Assembly: GCA_014526335.1 (NCBI GenBank)
Contig: JACTAT010000015.1
Coordinates: forward strand, 2,227,917 to 2,291,916
Direction: 5' to 3'
DNA from: Chrysaora quinquecirrha
Taxonomy: Eukaryota; Cnidaria; Scyphozoa; Semaeostomeae; Pelagiidae
DNA: 64,000 bases
Shown: one piece after another, positions 23,901 to 34,469 of the stretch
How positions within the stretch are numbered: position 1 is the first letter of the stretch
Layout of the letters: each line of letters opens with the position of its first letter
Made by a program: the position numbers and the translations under genes
The notes under the pieces: model-generated
Databases searched by the model: none
Seen by the model: the letters and a program-made list of their open reading frames with translations, nothing else
Told to the model about the DNA's origin: nothing

Positions 23901-26900
23901 AGACCAAAATCACAGTTGTGTTCAAACGCAGACTGTTAATAGGCTTTAGAATGCTTAAGCGGTACAATTAGAATTCAATAACCAAAAGCAGCGTTGGACA
24001 GACAAAAAAATTAACGCTAATTTTGTATGCTAGAAATTTTAACAAGATTTTAATAGTTACTTTTCATTTGGCTAAAAATAAGCCATGATGGCGAAGAAAG
24101 CTCGTAAGACATTAGTTGACTTGGGAGGACTACAGGATGGATCTCAAGACCTCCCTGTCATGGAATTTCTTTCTTACGCTTGTCTAAACTACTGTATCCT
24201 TTTGAAAATTGATAACTTAGTTTGGAAAGTAGGATAGTTCCTTCATTCTGTTCACTTCCCAGCAGTCTACATCTATCCACTAAACTGATTTGTTCATTTA
24301 GTTATTTGAATAGGCATTTTTGTAATTTTTGTCACGGTGGCCCACTGGGTAGCGTGCAGGACTCACAACGAAAATGTTGTGGTTTCGAGCTACGATCCTT
24401 CCACCTGAGATTGCAGAAATAACAACCTTAATTATTAACACAAATGTGCCTCTATCTACGCAGGTATATAAATGGGTATCTGGTCGGTAGCAGTGAGCGT
24501 CGTGTGCGCCTGCACCCTGCTATATGCTAGTGCATCCAGGCAAGGGGTAAAGTGAAGTCAGATGAGTAGCCCTAGGCTAGAAATAAGACTCTAAAGTTAC
24601 AACTTTTCTTTCTCTACTTTGTAATTTCTTATTTTTTGTAACCAACAACTTAGTAACAAGCGCTATACGTAATGCTAATAACATGGCTCTGTACATTATG
24701 GTGTAGATAAACATTTATCAACATGGGTACTTATAGTGACATTCACTTCCAGAGAAACAGGGTCCGATTATTCTTCCATCATTTAATGAAAACTTAGCTT
24801 CAGGACTTCAGACGTGACGTTGCAGTGTTTAGTACATATGTGCACATAGATATCGAATTTGCTTTTAATTATTGGGCTATCTCGAAAAGGAGGAACGGGG
24901 AATGGGAGAACGGGGACAGGGCAATCGAGGAACAGGTGAATCTCTAAAAGAGGAACGAGAAAAATGTACTTCATAGAACTCCGTTCCCCGTTCCCTCATT
25001 TCCCGTTCCCTTTTTTAGAGATAGCCTTAATCATTGCTACCAAGCGACCACGACACGAGCAACACGAGCAGCTGTGTATGAATAGAACAGTGGAATTGGA
25101 AGGTGACGTGGCAACACCCTCTTGGGTGCCTAATTTTCTCGAAGTTTGAATAAGCGGGGGGTTTGAAATTCATGCAAAATCCATTTAATTATGTTCACGG
25201 TGGATGGCATTTCATTTCCAAGAAGGTCTAGACTGAACTCCTAATACACGATTTCCAAAAGCTAAGTTCATCTAAATAACAGCTTCAATCAGAATTTTTC
25301 ATAAGAAGATCGAATTTAATTAACTTTAACCAGACCTCCACCCTCGACAGAGCAGGGTAGTTCTTACTCAGTGGCGTAACGAAGACTATGGGATGGCCTT
25401 AGAGCGATTTATCATAGCATGGCCAAAAAGCGCACACCGCGGAAAATTTTTCGGGGGCCCCTTTCGGTCGGAAGGCCCTTAGTTCTTGAACGCCACTGTT
25501 CTTACTTCTTAGGAAGGGACGCAAGCGACAAAAGACCTTAAGATAACTACGAAATTATGATTGACACGTACTGACAAACAAATAAACAAGCTTCCATTTA
25601 CGCGTTTTCAAATAGAACCCAGTCTTCAATACTGTCACCTGTTATTACTACAGCAACAGATAAACAACATCTGAATGCTGATGAATTTGACGACCTCCCA
25701 CTTATGTACACAAGACGTTATAGAAAAACATTGCATCTCGCTCAGACTTGTTATGTAAAGCGCGCAGTTATCGCCACTGACCTGGGTTGCTGGGCATTAA
25801 ATAATCTCGCTTTGGTGCTGGTTCATATTTAGCACTTAGTACAAGCAGGCAGACTAGACTTATATTTCGTCCGACTTAATTCAGCAACAGCAACATTTAC
25901 AACAACAACAACAACTAACTCAATCAATTGCTGAGTGTGACTCAAAAGACACTCAAAATCCAGCTAGTGCCTCTAAAAACTAGCGGCTTCCATTGAAAGG
26001 TCCCCTGGTGCGGGAAGTACTATCTCCGACTTAGGTCGTATGCGTAGCACCACTAGTACCCGGCAAGAGATTGGGGTGCTTATTGAAAAACAGTTGCACA
26101 GGACACCAATGTACTGCTAAATATACGCAGTTAAACAATTTGCTGCCATGTAGATGTTTCTTATTCAACCCCTTTCTCGAAGTACCTACAATCTATTTCA
26201 AATTTCAAAAACAGCGGTAAAATTTTTGAACACGCTTAAAAGCTTTTTTCGTCTACAACTCCTGAGAGTACAAACGTCAGAAACAGACCGAAACACTTGA
26301 TAAAGGCGGAATTTATACCCAGATGCAGATCGAAATGCACCAATCAGAAAATGAAGCTGGATTGGCATTGTGTTTTAAGCACCAATTAGCTTGCTGAATA
26401 CAGCGGGGAGACCAAACCTTTTTTCAAGTGTTTCGGTCTGTTTCTGACATTTATACTCTGAGGAGTGTTAGACGAAAGATTCTTTTAAGTATGTCCAAAA
26501 ATATTTTCGCAGTTTCTGGCAATTTTGAAATGTAGTAGCCACTACTCTAAGTCTACACAATCTATTTGCAAAATAATTTTTCAAAATGAGCGATGCCCTC
26601 AAATAACACTCCCCCATTGTGGAATGGTAATTAAATGGGCGCTCCAGGCGCCCATGTGAGCTAATACGATATGCCTTTTTGAAGAGTGAAATTTCGATCA
26701 GTCTGGTAACAGCTGCAGCTGTTCTGAATAGCGTGGGACTATTGACAAGAAAGCCTGTTATCTTAAGAGGGATATTGAATTCTAACATAGCATTTTCAAG
26801 TTTTCTCAGATAGCCAATAATGCAAAAGATTGCAAAAACTGACGAAAATTCATTAATTTTTCAGGGAGAATGAGATACGAGCAGCGGAGGCGAGCAAAAA

Positions 26901-27198
26901 AGACAAAACAAAACAGCAGGCAGAAAAGAAAGAGAAGGAAGAACGCGAAGCACGTGAAAGAGAAATTGAAGAAAAACTTTTACTTGATGACAAAAATTCA
27001 TCGAAGCCTGATCAAAATGGTGATATGAATGGACCAAGCTCATTAAACACCAATGGTAATGATTTATTTGAACATTCAAGGAATGACAAACTCTCAAAAA
27101 GAAACTTGATTGTCAAGACCAACTCAATTCCTGATGTGCATCTACAAATAGATGAAGACAGATCAGGGAGTAAATATCATTTCGAGACAGGACTCTAG
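17989..27198 (+). CDS. Shaker/Kv1-type voltage-gated potassium channel, two coding exons
   Basis: Coding exons are 17989-19223 and 26865-27198, joined within an Arg codon by GTAAGT...TTTTTCAG; the protein is 522 residues. It would form tetrameric, depolarisation-opened K+ channels in the plasma membrane. Visible in order: T1 tetramerisation domain (about 44-139), S1 (172-194), S2 (226-248), S3 (256-275), S4 (R288, R291, R294, R297, K300, R303), S5 (322-342), selectivity filter TVGYGD (367-372), and S6 with the PVP gate motif (398-400). The S4 pattern, the T1 domain lacking a Kv2-4 type zinc motif, and the NFNYFYHRE end of S6 all indicate Kv1. The tail is rich in Lys/Glu and ends ETGL, a class I PDZ ligand. 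The start at 17989 was chosen because the longer ORF upstream crosses a splice acceptor at 17934-17935. AATAAA occurs at 27570. No frame defects are seen. The exact Kv1 paralogue cannot be named. Confidence 0.95.
19224..20100 (+). other. 5' part of the Kv1 intron
   Basis: Non-coding. At 19711-19790 lies a degenerate relative of the 5443 hairpin (CATCAATGTTGG and CAACATTGTATCGGG). Otherwise nothing is recognised. Confidence 0.5.
20120..20880. repeat. minisatellite, about 65-75-bp units, about 11 copies
   Basis: Diverged tandem units centred on TCAGTAGACTAGCCTTGAAC, each followed by TATCCTATACAGAA and GCGATACTGTACATTATACTA. Unit length varies by a few bases through small deletions. The array lies in the Kv1 intron and directly abuts the MITE at 20905. 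It is non-coding; apparent ORFs are by-products. Confidence 0.85.
20905..21260. mobile_element. MITE with ACACTC termini
   Basis: The left end TACACTCTTTTTTTATAAGA and the right end TCTTATAAAAGAAAAAGAGT followed by GTA are inverted complements over about 23 bp. The interior repeats TTAAGAACA motifs on both sides. It belongs to the same superfamily as 15551, 16002 and 23227, sharing the TTTTTTATAAG stem. Confidence 0.8.
21668..21852 (-). mobile_element. tRNA-derived SINE (family 1)
   Basis: Read on the minus strand it starts with a tRNA-like head containing CAGGGTTCGAGCCC, a strong B-box. It continues with a body ending in CTGGCGCTAAAACATCATTT. It is about 80% similar by eye to the plus-strand copy at 22848-23035 and the minus-strand copy at 50368-50545. 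It lies in the Kv1 intron. Confidence 0.75.
22848..23035 (+). mobile_element. tRNA-derived SINE (family 1)
   Basis: The head runs from TAGCCTAATCCAGCTGGCTC to GGTCAGGGTTCGAGCCCCAG, with a polymerase III B-box. The body is GGTCGAGGTCTCGATTAGTT through CTAGCGACTGGCGCTAAATA. The same body is present in inverse orientation at 21668 and 50368. No functional tRNA is implied. Confidence 0.75.
23227..23615. mobile_element. MITE, AAGTTGCTTA family
   Basis: The left end TACACTTTTTTTTTAATAAG and the right end CTTAAAAAAAAGTGTA are inverted complements. The interior carries several AAGTTGCTTA motifs in both orientations, as in the elements at 15551 and 42411. Non-coding; inside the Kv1 intron. Confidence 0.75.
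24331..24600 (+). mobile_element. tRNA-derived SINE (family 2)
   Basis: The head GGCCCACTGGGTAGCGTGCA, GGACTCACAACG and GTGGTTTCGAGCTACGATCC has the layout of a tRNA: A-box, anticodon-like arm and a slightly mutated B-box. A body of about 200 bp follows. It is unrelated in sequence to family 1. It lies in the Kv1 intron. Confidence 0.7.
25369..25498. mobile_element. 130-bp hAT-type MITE with 8-bp target duplication
   Basis: The element begins CAGTGGCGTAAC and ends GAACGCCACTG, giving inverted termini of the CAGTGGCG type typical of hAT transposons. It is flanked on both sides by the identical 8-mer TTCTTACT (25361-25368 and 25499-25506), the target-site duplication length characteristic of hAT. 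There is no transposase, so it is non-autonomous. Confidence 0.85.
26244..26482. mobile_element. foldback element with about 55-bp inverted repeats
   Basis: The left arm includes CGTCTACAACTCCTGAGAGT and GTCAGAAACAGACCGAAACA; the right arm includes TGTTTCGGTCTGTTTCTGAC and ACTCTGAGGAGTGTTAGACG. The arms are near-complementary over roughly 55 bp. A single related arm without partner lies at about 30316-30365. The element sits about 380 bp before the second Kv1 coding exon. Confidence 0.75.
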
Positions 27199-30100
27199 GT
27201 CTAAGGGGATAGCATCCCAACATCACACTACTGCTTATAAGAAGACACCAATGTCTCTAATGAGCATTTCAGTTGTTCTATCAGAAACAGAATTTCAGTA
27301 CCACAGTAGGTTTAGATTCGTTTAAGACAATGAGGTCTAAAATATGAAGCTTCATCAACAGACAATAACCAAAGGAAAAAGTTGATGAAACTAAAATCAT
27401 TCAACTTCTGCAGATTATCTGAAAAAGATAAAGAAGTTAGTAAAAATTCAAAAGACAATAACTACAAACTGAAGGAGTAATTCTAAGGGCCAAGATTTCT
27501 CATTGCACCAAGACTGCTAATTTCGTAATAACGGCTGTAAGAAGAAGCAACCCAGTGGGAGTAAGGCTGAATAAAAGTGATTTGATTTGATTTCAACACA
27601 TCATATTGTCGTCTTTGGAAAGTCTGCTTGGAATGCTTGTACGAAGCTCACCCAATTAGCTCCCTCTATTCTCAGTGGCTTTGAAAAATATCATGCCGTG
27701 ATTGAGAGATGAACTGGCAATTATATGCAAAATGCTAATGCCAATCATCATCAAAACTTCTGAAGAGTAACTACAAGTTTGGTGTTCTTTTATTTGGACT
27801 TGGTCATCAATATTCAAAATAATTCATTACAACAAGCCCTGATATGATTCATAAACAGGAAAATTATTGCTGCAAACAACATTACTGGTCCCAGATCTGT
27901 AAATTGCAATTTGAAACTAAACAAGAGTGATCTCCACAATCAAAACTGCATCACTTTGGTGTGATAGATGTGTAAATACGTAAAGTAGATATTTTCAGTA
28001 GAGAATGAATTGTAATATTAAAGGTACCAAGTTCATCAATATATTATCATGAAATAACTCACAGAGAAATATGCAAATGATAACTATGAACCCACTTAGT
28101 GTATTACAAGCAAGTTCTCAGGCTAAGTACTTTCAGCCTGATACCTCAAAATGCATTAAATGCAGTAATTTCCTTTAAATACTTGGTCACAATCTTAGAT
28201 ATTTTAAGTGATATGGTACCATTGTTCATGTAGTAAACGAAGATGACAACTAGTTTACCAATAAAAAGTTTAGAAATCAGCACATTACTTATGCCTTTAG
28301 CTAAAGATTGTACCCAAAGTGCTCTCTAGCTTTTCATCCCTCCAAAAATAGTGTACTCAAAACTATTTACAAAGCACAAAGTCATGGGGAAATTTGAATG
28401 CATCTTGGGTGGGGGGACAGGATGCACACACCCCTAGACTTAGAAATTGGAACGTTCCTGACTGCTACTCTAAAATCAAGTGCAAAGGTCTGTGATAACA
28501 TCAGTAGTGTTAACTATGAGTAATCATCCAAAACAGATGAGCAGTACCCCCCTGCAAGTAAAGGCTTTCAATGAATCTGTGGTTATAATATAGGTAATAT
28601 ATCATACTATCCATTTCCTAATTACAGGGGGGTGAAACTGTGTTTTTGAAAAATCATGAATTTCAGTCTGTTACTATTCAACTTATTTACTCTAAAGATT
28701 GATGATAGATTTCTGTGATGATATGGCTTGAGTATGGCTTAGCAACTCTGTTCAAAATGAGAAAGATTGCCCCCTGACTATTTAACCCCCCCCTAAAATA
28801 AGGCATAGAGACAAATAGCTCATGAGTAACAGAGATCTTAGGTATAATTATTATGATATTGTGATGAAAGTTTGTGTAGCATGTAGAATTTAAATAGAAT
28901 CCTTAGTACAGCTCACAATTTGATAACTGCTTGAGGCATGATAGTAGCACAATGTTGACAAATCCATAGAAAAATCTTACATTTTTGTAAAGCAAATGAA
29001 TCTTTTCAGTTATTAGCTGCTCATAAATTTAATACAAATTCAGATCAGAATTAATCCGTGAAATGAGTTGATGTGTAACCTATTTTCATTCATTCTCAAT
29101 TATACTCAACCAAAAGATAAATACTGTGGCAAGTTTTATGTTAATGTCTTGTTTTGAAAACTAAAAAAAGCTTGAAAACCTTTAAGGTGAAAATAGAATA
29201 GCAATGTGGTGGAGGTTTTCATAATCAAAGCACCAAAACTAGGCCAACTTTCATCGTTTCTGTCATTAATTTTCAATGATGTTGGTCATCCTAATATTCA
29301 AATACATATTGTTTTCATATATAAGATCAAACTTTGACCACTTTAGTGGATAGAAGAAACCTCAGAGAACTCCTGTTTAATAATTTAAGTTATATTTTTC
29401 AGCACAGATTTGTGTTTTGGAGCTTTTCGTGCACCATTACACAACATTATACGAATATTGGCCGCATTTTCCGGAATAGAAAGACAAATTTAGGGCCTTT
29501 TATTTTGGCAAGGAATAATAGGGGCTAGTATGTAAGATAGGCTGGGTCTGGGATCACGACAACTTTTAGGCCTTAGGCCGTTTAACCAATACTGCAATCT
29601 ACATTCAGGAACAAAGATATTGCAGAACGGCAGATTTCAAGATGGGAAAAACTTACTTGATTATTAATTTAATGTGTCTTTGCTTGAAGTTCAAATCATT
29701 TTCAGTCCTAAACTTTAATCGATCGCGTATCTGTTTCAGCAAGCATCCATCATCAAATGGGCCTAAGAGTCCAGCAAAAAGCGGGATCGAGAAAACAAAG
29801 GAACCAATCTGATTGGTTTAAAATCGGCCTCCTTCGACGTCCGTTCAATGAAGCTCGATCTTCCTTCACGTTCGCTCTGTAACAGTTCTGTTCCTTCTCT
29901 GAGAGGAACTATGGACAAAATTGGGTGAAATTGTATATTTAGATTAGACATATTTCAAAAACACAAGTAGTTCTGTTAGATTGTGAACTAAAACTCAAGA
30001 TTCATTACATCAGCTTACAGTATTTTCTCCAAAAATTAACATGGCTCTGATTATTCTTCTCTTAAGATTTTGTGGCGATTTTCGCGCTTTTACAGAATGA

Positions 30101-30889
30101 CGAGATCATACCTAATTTGATGCCTTGTTTCGGAGGCAATCTTTCTTTCTAAATCATGTTGATCCCAAAACTTCTTGATATTAATTGAAGCAGTATCCGC
30201 GTAAAAGATCCTTATTTACCCGAATGACCACCCGCCCCCCAAAAAAAATCAGTTAGTGGGATTTTAAGATATTCTAACCCCCAAAAATCTCAAAACTGCC
30301 GAAATTGTCAGAAAACTGTTTCGGTTTGTTTCTGACGTTTATACTCTGGGGAGTGTCAGACGAAAAGAACTTCATTTATGCCCAAAAAGGGTTTCCCCTC
30401 TTTCTCGCAATTATTAAGTCGGATATATTATTAAACTATCGGGTATAAAATTAGAAAAAAGTACGGGTATGTTTTCAAAGCTCACTCGGGCTGGACATCC
30501 TTAACCAAATTCAGATCAAGTGCCCCTCCAGGGAGTGTTCCCCAACGAGTGCCCCCCCATGACGCCCATTCCTAGAAAGGCAGTCGCATTTTCTGTTTAA
30601 AACCCTTAAAACATTATCTGTTATCTTATCTTAACATCATTTGTAACGGAATAACTTTTTTACTTCTAAACCTGTTGACCTCGTCTGAGCTGTGGTAGCG
30701 TTTCAGATTCGATATGAGTCTTTACAATAGTTCGCTGGTCTCTAATAAGCAGGTAGTTACGCATGACCGGGTGTAAACACACGAGTGTGCAATGATATAA
30801 TAACATTCTAGGTATCGAGAGTTTACTAAATATTAATACAAATAAATAAACAAAAAACTCCTTTTTTGATCGACATGAAACAATAAGGA
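27199..30889 (+). other. Kv1 3' UTR and intergenic region
   Basis: The Kv1 3' UTR probably ends just after AATAAA at 27570-27575. Beyond that the DNA is AT-rich and without a supported gene. A lone arm of the foldback family described at 26244 lies at 30316-30365. A few short ORFs have no domain or splice evidence. Confidence 0.45.
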
Positions 30890-33377
30890 TGATACTTTCA
30901 GTATTATGTATTCTGCTTCTCTCATTATGCAATGCCGAAATAAACTCAGGTAAGTGGCTTGACTTGAAATGCAATTATCATTTTTCTTGCGGTGAACTTT
31001 TGATCGCTAAAAAGCCATAGGATATATTGAATTGATAGGCGGATTGTTTGCTGGTGCAGATATAAGCAAAGTTTCAAACAACAAACATAAGTACCACTTA
31101 AATAGAACTACAAATTGAAACATCCACTGAATGGTGTTCCACCCATTGCCCTTGATTTAGAGTTTTTGCTTTTTCAAAAGCAATAATACTACTTGTTATA
31201 GGTAAAGCACAGAAATTGAATAAATAGGTTCAGAATTATGAAGGCATAGCAAAAATTCGCTGTTATACCCATTTCGGCGCTTCCTCGACTAGACGCTCGC
31301 TATAGATCGCAGTAAAGGCTAAAGAAATGTCACTATATACTATAAGAAATAGATTTTTAAATGAGTGGCATACCACAATAGATGGAAATGGAACCTTGAC
31401 ATGATCAGAGAGCAACAGCGATGTTCTCACTAAGGGGCTAAATGAAATCATGGAGAAACCTGCAAAGTTATTCAGCCCAAGTATCTCCTCCCGTTTTGGC
31501 TGCGCTTCGGCTCCGTAGAGCCTTCTTTAGTATGATAGATATTTTCATACATTTTCATGAATGGAAACCATTAGTAGCTATAGATTTTTTAGCAAAGATA
31601 TATTTTACAAAAACTAAAATCCCCATACCTAACAGTTTTGGAAGCCTTGCTTAAAGAGCATAATATAACCCAGACGTTTCCAGCCGTCTTTAAATCAGGC
31701 ATACTATCTGGTACTGGAACTATCTGTCCTCCTTTCATGAATAACATTAACAAATTGTTTATTGAAAATATAATAACATGACAACATTATTGGGATAAGA
31801 CGCACTGATCGTCGAGGGGAGGGAGTATCCCCAAAAGCCCCTAAATCGAAGTATGCGTGTTACCCCGTCAGAGGAAGATTAGGGTATTTGACGGTATTAC
31901 AATTTACATTATTCCTTTTATGCATTCCTGGGTGTTGAGACATCTCGTTTTGATTTTAGATAATGAAATTAAACCTGAACTTGATCATGATCCGATGAGG
32001 ACAGTTTCAGACTCACATGTTAGCCATGACAAAGAGCCAACTGGAACACGCCGGGAGCCATTTGGACAACCGCTACACCCCGAGGCTGATCATCCAGACG
32101 AATACAAATATGGTCTCCATCACGATGAATTTGAGCATTCCTTCCACGATAATGAGCACGGAGGACACGATCCACATGGAATGTTCCATCATGAATACGG
32201 GCATCATCCACATGAAACTGGCCACAGTGAGGATACGTTCTTTCACGGACCTGGTCTCTACCATAATGCCGAACCAGCATCACACCACGAGGGTACCTAC
32301 TGGTCCGAGGGGCATCATCCGTTAGCAGATGGGTATGATCATGGTCATGGTTATGATGCTCCATATCATCATGGTGGATATCATTGGGATAATGATTATC
32401 ATCATCATGATGATCATGGGTACGGTCATGGCTATGATAGCCACGATCATGCACCATATGATTATCATCATGATGGGCATGATCCATATGGACACGGTGA
32501 CCATTCCTATGGACACGGGGATCATTCCTTTGGTTACGGTGAGCACCCATATGGGCACGGTGACCATCTATATGGACATGGGGATCATTCCTATGGACAC
32601 GAAGACCATTTTTATGGACATGGAGAGCATTCCTACGGACATGGTGGGGAGCATCAATATGGGCACGAAGAGCATCCTTACGGCCATGGGGACCACTCCT
32701 ATGGACATGAAGACCATCCATATGGACATGGTGACCATTCCTATGGACACGAGGACCATTCCTATGGACACGAGGGTCATCCTTACGAGCATGGCGAGGC
32801 ATATCATGCAGGAGGGTATGGATACGGCCATGGCGGTGAAGGGCATGGCTACGCCTCGGAAGCTGGGCATCACGAATCTGGTCATGGCGGACTGGATCTC
32901 GGGCACCACACCGAAAGCTACCCACACTTTTCCGCGGGATACCATTCAGAAGGGCATGATCATGCTGACATAACCCATCACGTTACAGAACACGAGCATG
33001 AACACGAACACGAACACGTAGAAGAGCACGTTCAACCACACGAGGATGATCTACATATCACAGTTGAGCAACCAGTCCCTGAAGTACCGCCACCAAAACC
33101 CCCCAAAATCGTTCCTCAAGTCACTGGAGTAGCCTTTTTACCAGAAGATATCGGAACCAAATCCGGGGGTTCAAAGACAGAAAACTCAGGAGGACAAGAA
33201 GGATTCAGAACAAAAGACGGCCAAAAGACGGCGACCACGGTCACCACCTCGTCTTCAAAACGAGACTCACTTCACGCATCAAGAAAAAAAGAAAAAAGAG
33301 TGCACAAAAAGAAGCATGGAAAGAAAGTTAAAAGATTGAAGAAAATCAGAAAGATCTTGAAAAGACAAAGACAGTGA
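30890..33377 (+). CDS. secreted histidine/glycine-rich repeat protein
   Basis: There are two exons, 30890-30950 and 31960-33377, joined in phase 1 by GTAAGT...GATTTTAG, giving 492 residues. Exon 1 is a classic signal peptide, cut probably after LCNA. The mature protein is acidic and His-rich, then has an array of about 14 heptads of the form YGHGDHS/YGHEDHP (32487-32800). An EHEHEHEH tract, a Pro/Lys linker with PPPKPPK and VAFLPEDIG, and a very basic tail (KKKHGKKVKRLKKIRKIL) follow. No enzymatic domain is seen. Such His arrays usually bind Zn, Cu or Ni, and in secreted proteins are known from structural or mineral-associated material; a matrix or metal-binding role is inference. The next gene shares the His/Glu tract and FLPE motif. 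AATAAA overlaps the stop and recurs at 33508. The exon junction is inferred from sequence only. Confidence 0.8.
32487..32800 (+). repeat. coding 21-bp tandem repeat (heptad YGHGDHS)
   Basis: About 14 in-frame units of 21 bp (one of 24 bp), consensus TATGGACACGGTGACCATTC, encode Y-G-H-G/E-D/E-H-S/P. Substitutions are mainly at D/E, G/E and the last position, while the Tyr and His positions are nearly constant. This suggests selection on the aromatic and imidazole residues. The repeat also produces long but meaningless reverse-strand ORFs. Confidence 0.85.
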
Positions 33378-33497
33378 ATAAACTAGAGAAGTAATCATTT
33401 TGTCAAATAGAATTGAATGAATAGAATAGAATGACATTTATGTAGAAGACTCTGCTTAAAGTTGGGTAAAATGCATAGCAAATTAGGAAATAGTTGC

Positions 33498-33537
33498 AAT
33501 TATTTCTAATAAATTAGGAAATTTATTAGAAATAATT
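33498..33537 (+). promoter_or_regulatory. perfect 17-bp hairpin carrying AATAAA, 3' of the His-rich gene
   Basis: The arms 33498-33514 and 33521-33537 are exact complements (AATTATTTCTAATAAAT and its reverse complement) around a 6-base loop. The left arm contains AATAAA at 33508. It lies 120 bp after the stop codon, in the probable 3' UTR. A role in 3' end formation is inference; AT-rich palindromes can also be chance or element remnants. Confidence 0.45.
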
Positions 33538-33539
33538 CA

Positions 33540-34226
33540 GCTACGCATAACCTTTTAATGTAACAGCTAACTAGATCTGGAAGAAAAAGTCTTGTAAATT
33601 GCTACCGACAAATACTACCGATATTTGTAACTTCATCAAGAAAAGAAAATTTGTGAATATGTACTAATATTTGTGAAAAGGACTCTGAATGTACCGTTGT
33701 TTCATTTTTGGTTTTCCCCAACAAACCCTTCTTGCAAGAAGCTAAATTCAAAATGAGTATGCTTCGACAGCTTGCCGTCAGGTAATGATCACTAAGCGAA
33801 ATTCTTCGCGCGAGAGAAAGATTCCTTCGTTACAAATGCGCGGAAATACATTCTTTGCTCGTACATTCATTGCAGCGAATGACCCAAGATAAGAATGAAA
33901 TCTATATTTTGTCGGAAATGCACGTAGCTCAAAGGATTTCACCTTGAGGAGATCCGCTTTTAATTTCTCAAGCAGGCAAAGAACAAACGCGTCAACAAAA
34001 GCGGTAGTATGTAAGGACGCTATGACTCGACGAATTCTAGTGAAATAAACACACATAGTACTAAGATACTAGTATTTATGATTACCGTATTTCCTCGATT
34101 AAGCATAGAGGCGCTTATTTAAAATTTAGCGCTCTAATGTGTTGAGGAAAACTAAGTTTTGCAACAACAAGAAAAAGGTATCTCTTGATTCCACTCATCT
34201 AGAGCATTAAGGAATACGGCATTCGT
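33540..34226. other. intergenic between the two secreted-protein genes
   Basis: No gene seen. A copy of the small dispersed CGATTAAGC / GGCGCTTATTTAAAATTT repeat lies near 34090-34125. Confidence 0.45.
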
Positions 34227-34467
34227 ATGTACTCTAAGGTGCCAAATAAACAAGGTGGTGGGAAATTTTTCGAAAGTGTAATAAACGTGGGGTCCTAATA
34301 AGGTCCAGGGGGTGGGAAAGATTTAATAAACGTAGTTTAATCCTTTCACGAGTAAAATTTTTTCTTCCAAAATTAATAAACGGGGGGTCCTAATAAGGTC
34401 CGGGGGGTGCGGGGAAAAACTCAAAATTAATAAACGGGGGAAGTTTATTTGGCACCTTAGAGTACAT
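34227..34467. mobile_element. 241-bp element with perfect 25-bp terminal inverted repeats
   Basis: The termini are exact complements (ATGTACTCTAAGGTGCCAAA followed by TAAAC, and the reverse at the right end). The interior holds two or three diverged copies of a TAATAAACGGGGGGTCCTAA-like unit and is non-coding. The perfect termini suggest recent movement. The target duplication is not obvious. Confidence 0.8.
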
Positions 34468-34469
34468 GC

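Noticed and set aside
32020..32925. 301-codon minus-strand ORF and other long ORFs over the His-rich exon
   Set aside because: They are by-products of the 21-bp coding repeat: no signal peptide, no splice evidence, Arg/His/Met-repeat composition. The plus-strand frame has the signal exon and matching splice phase.
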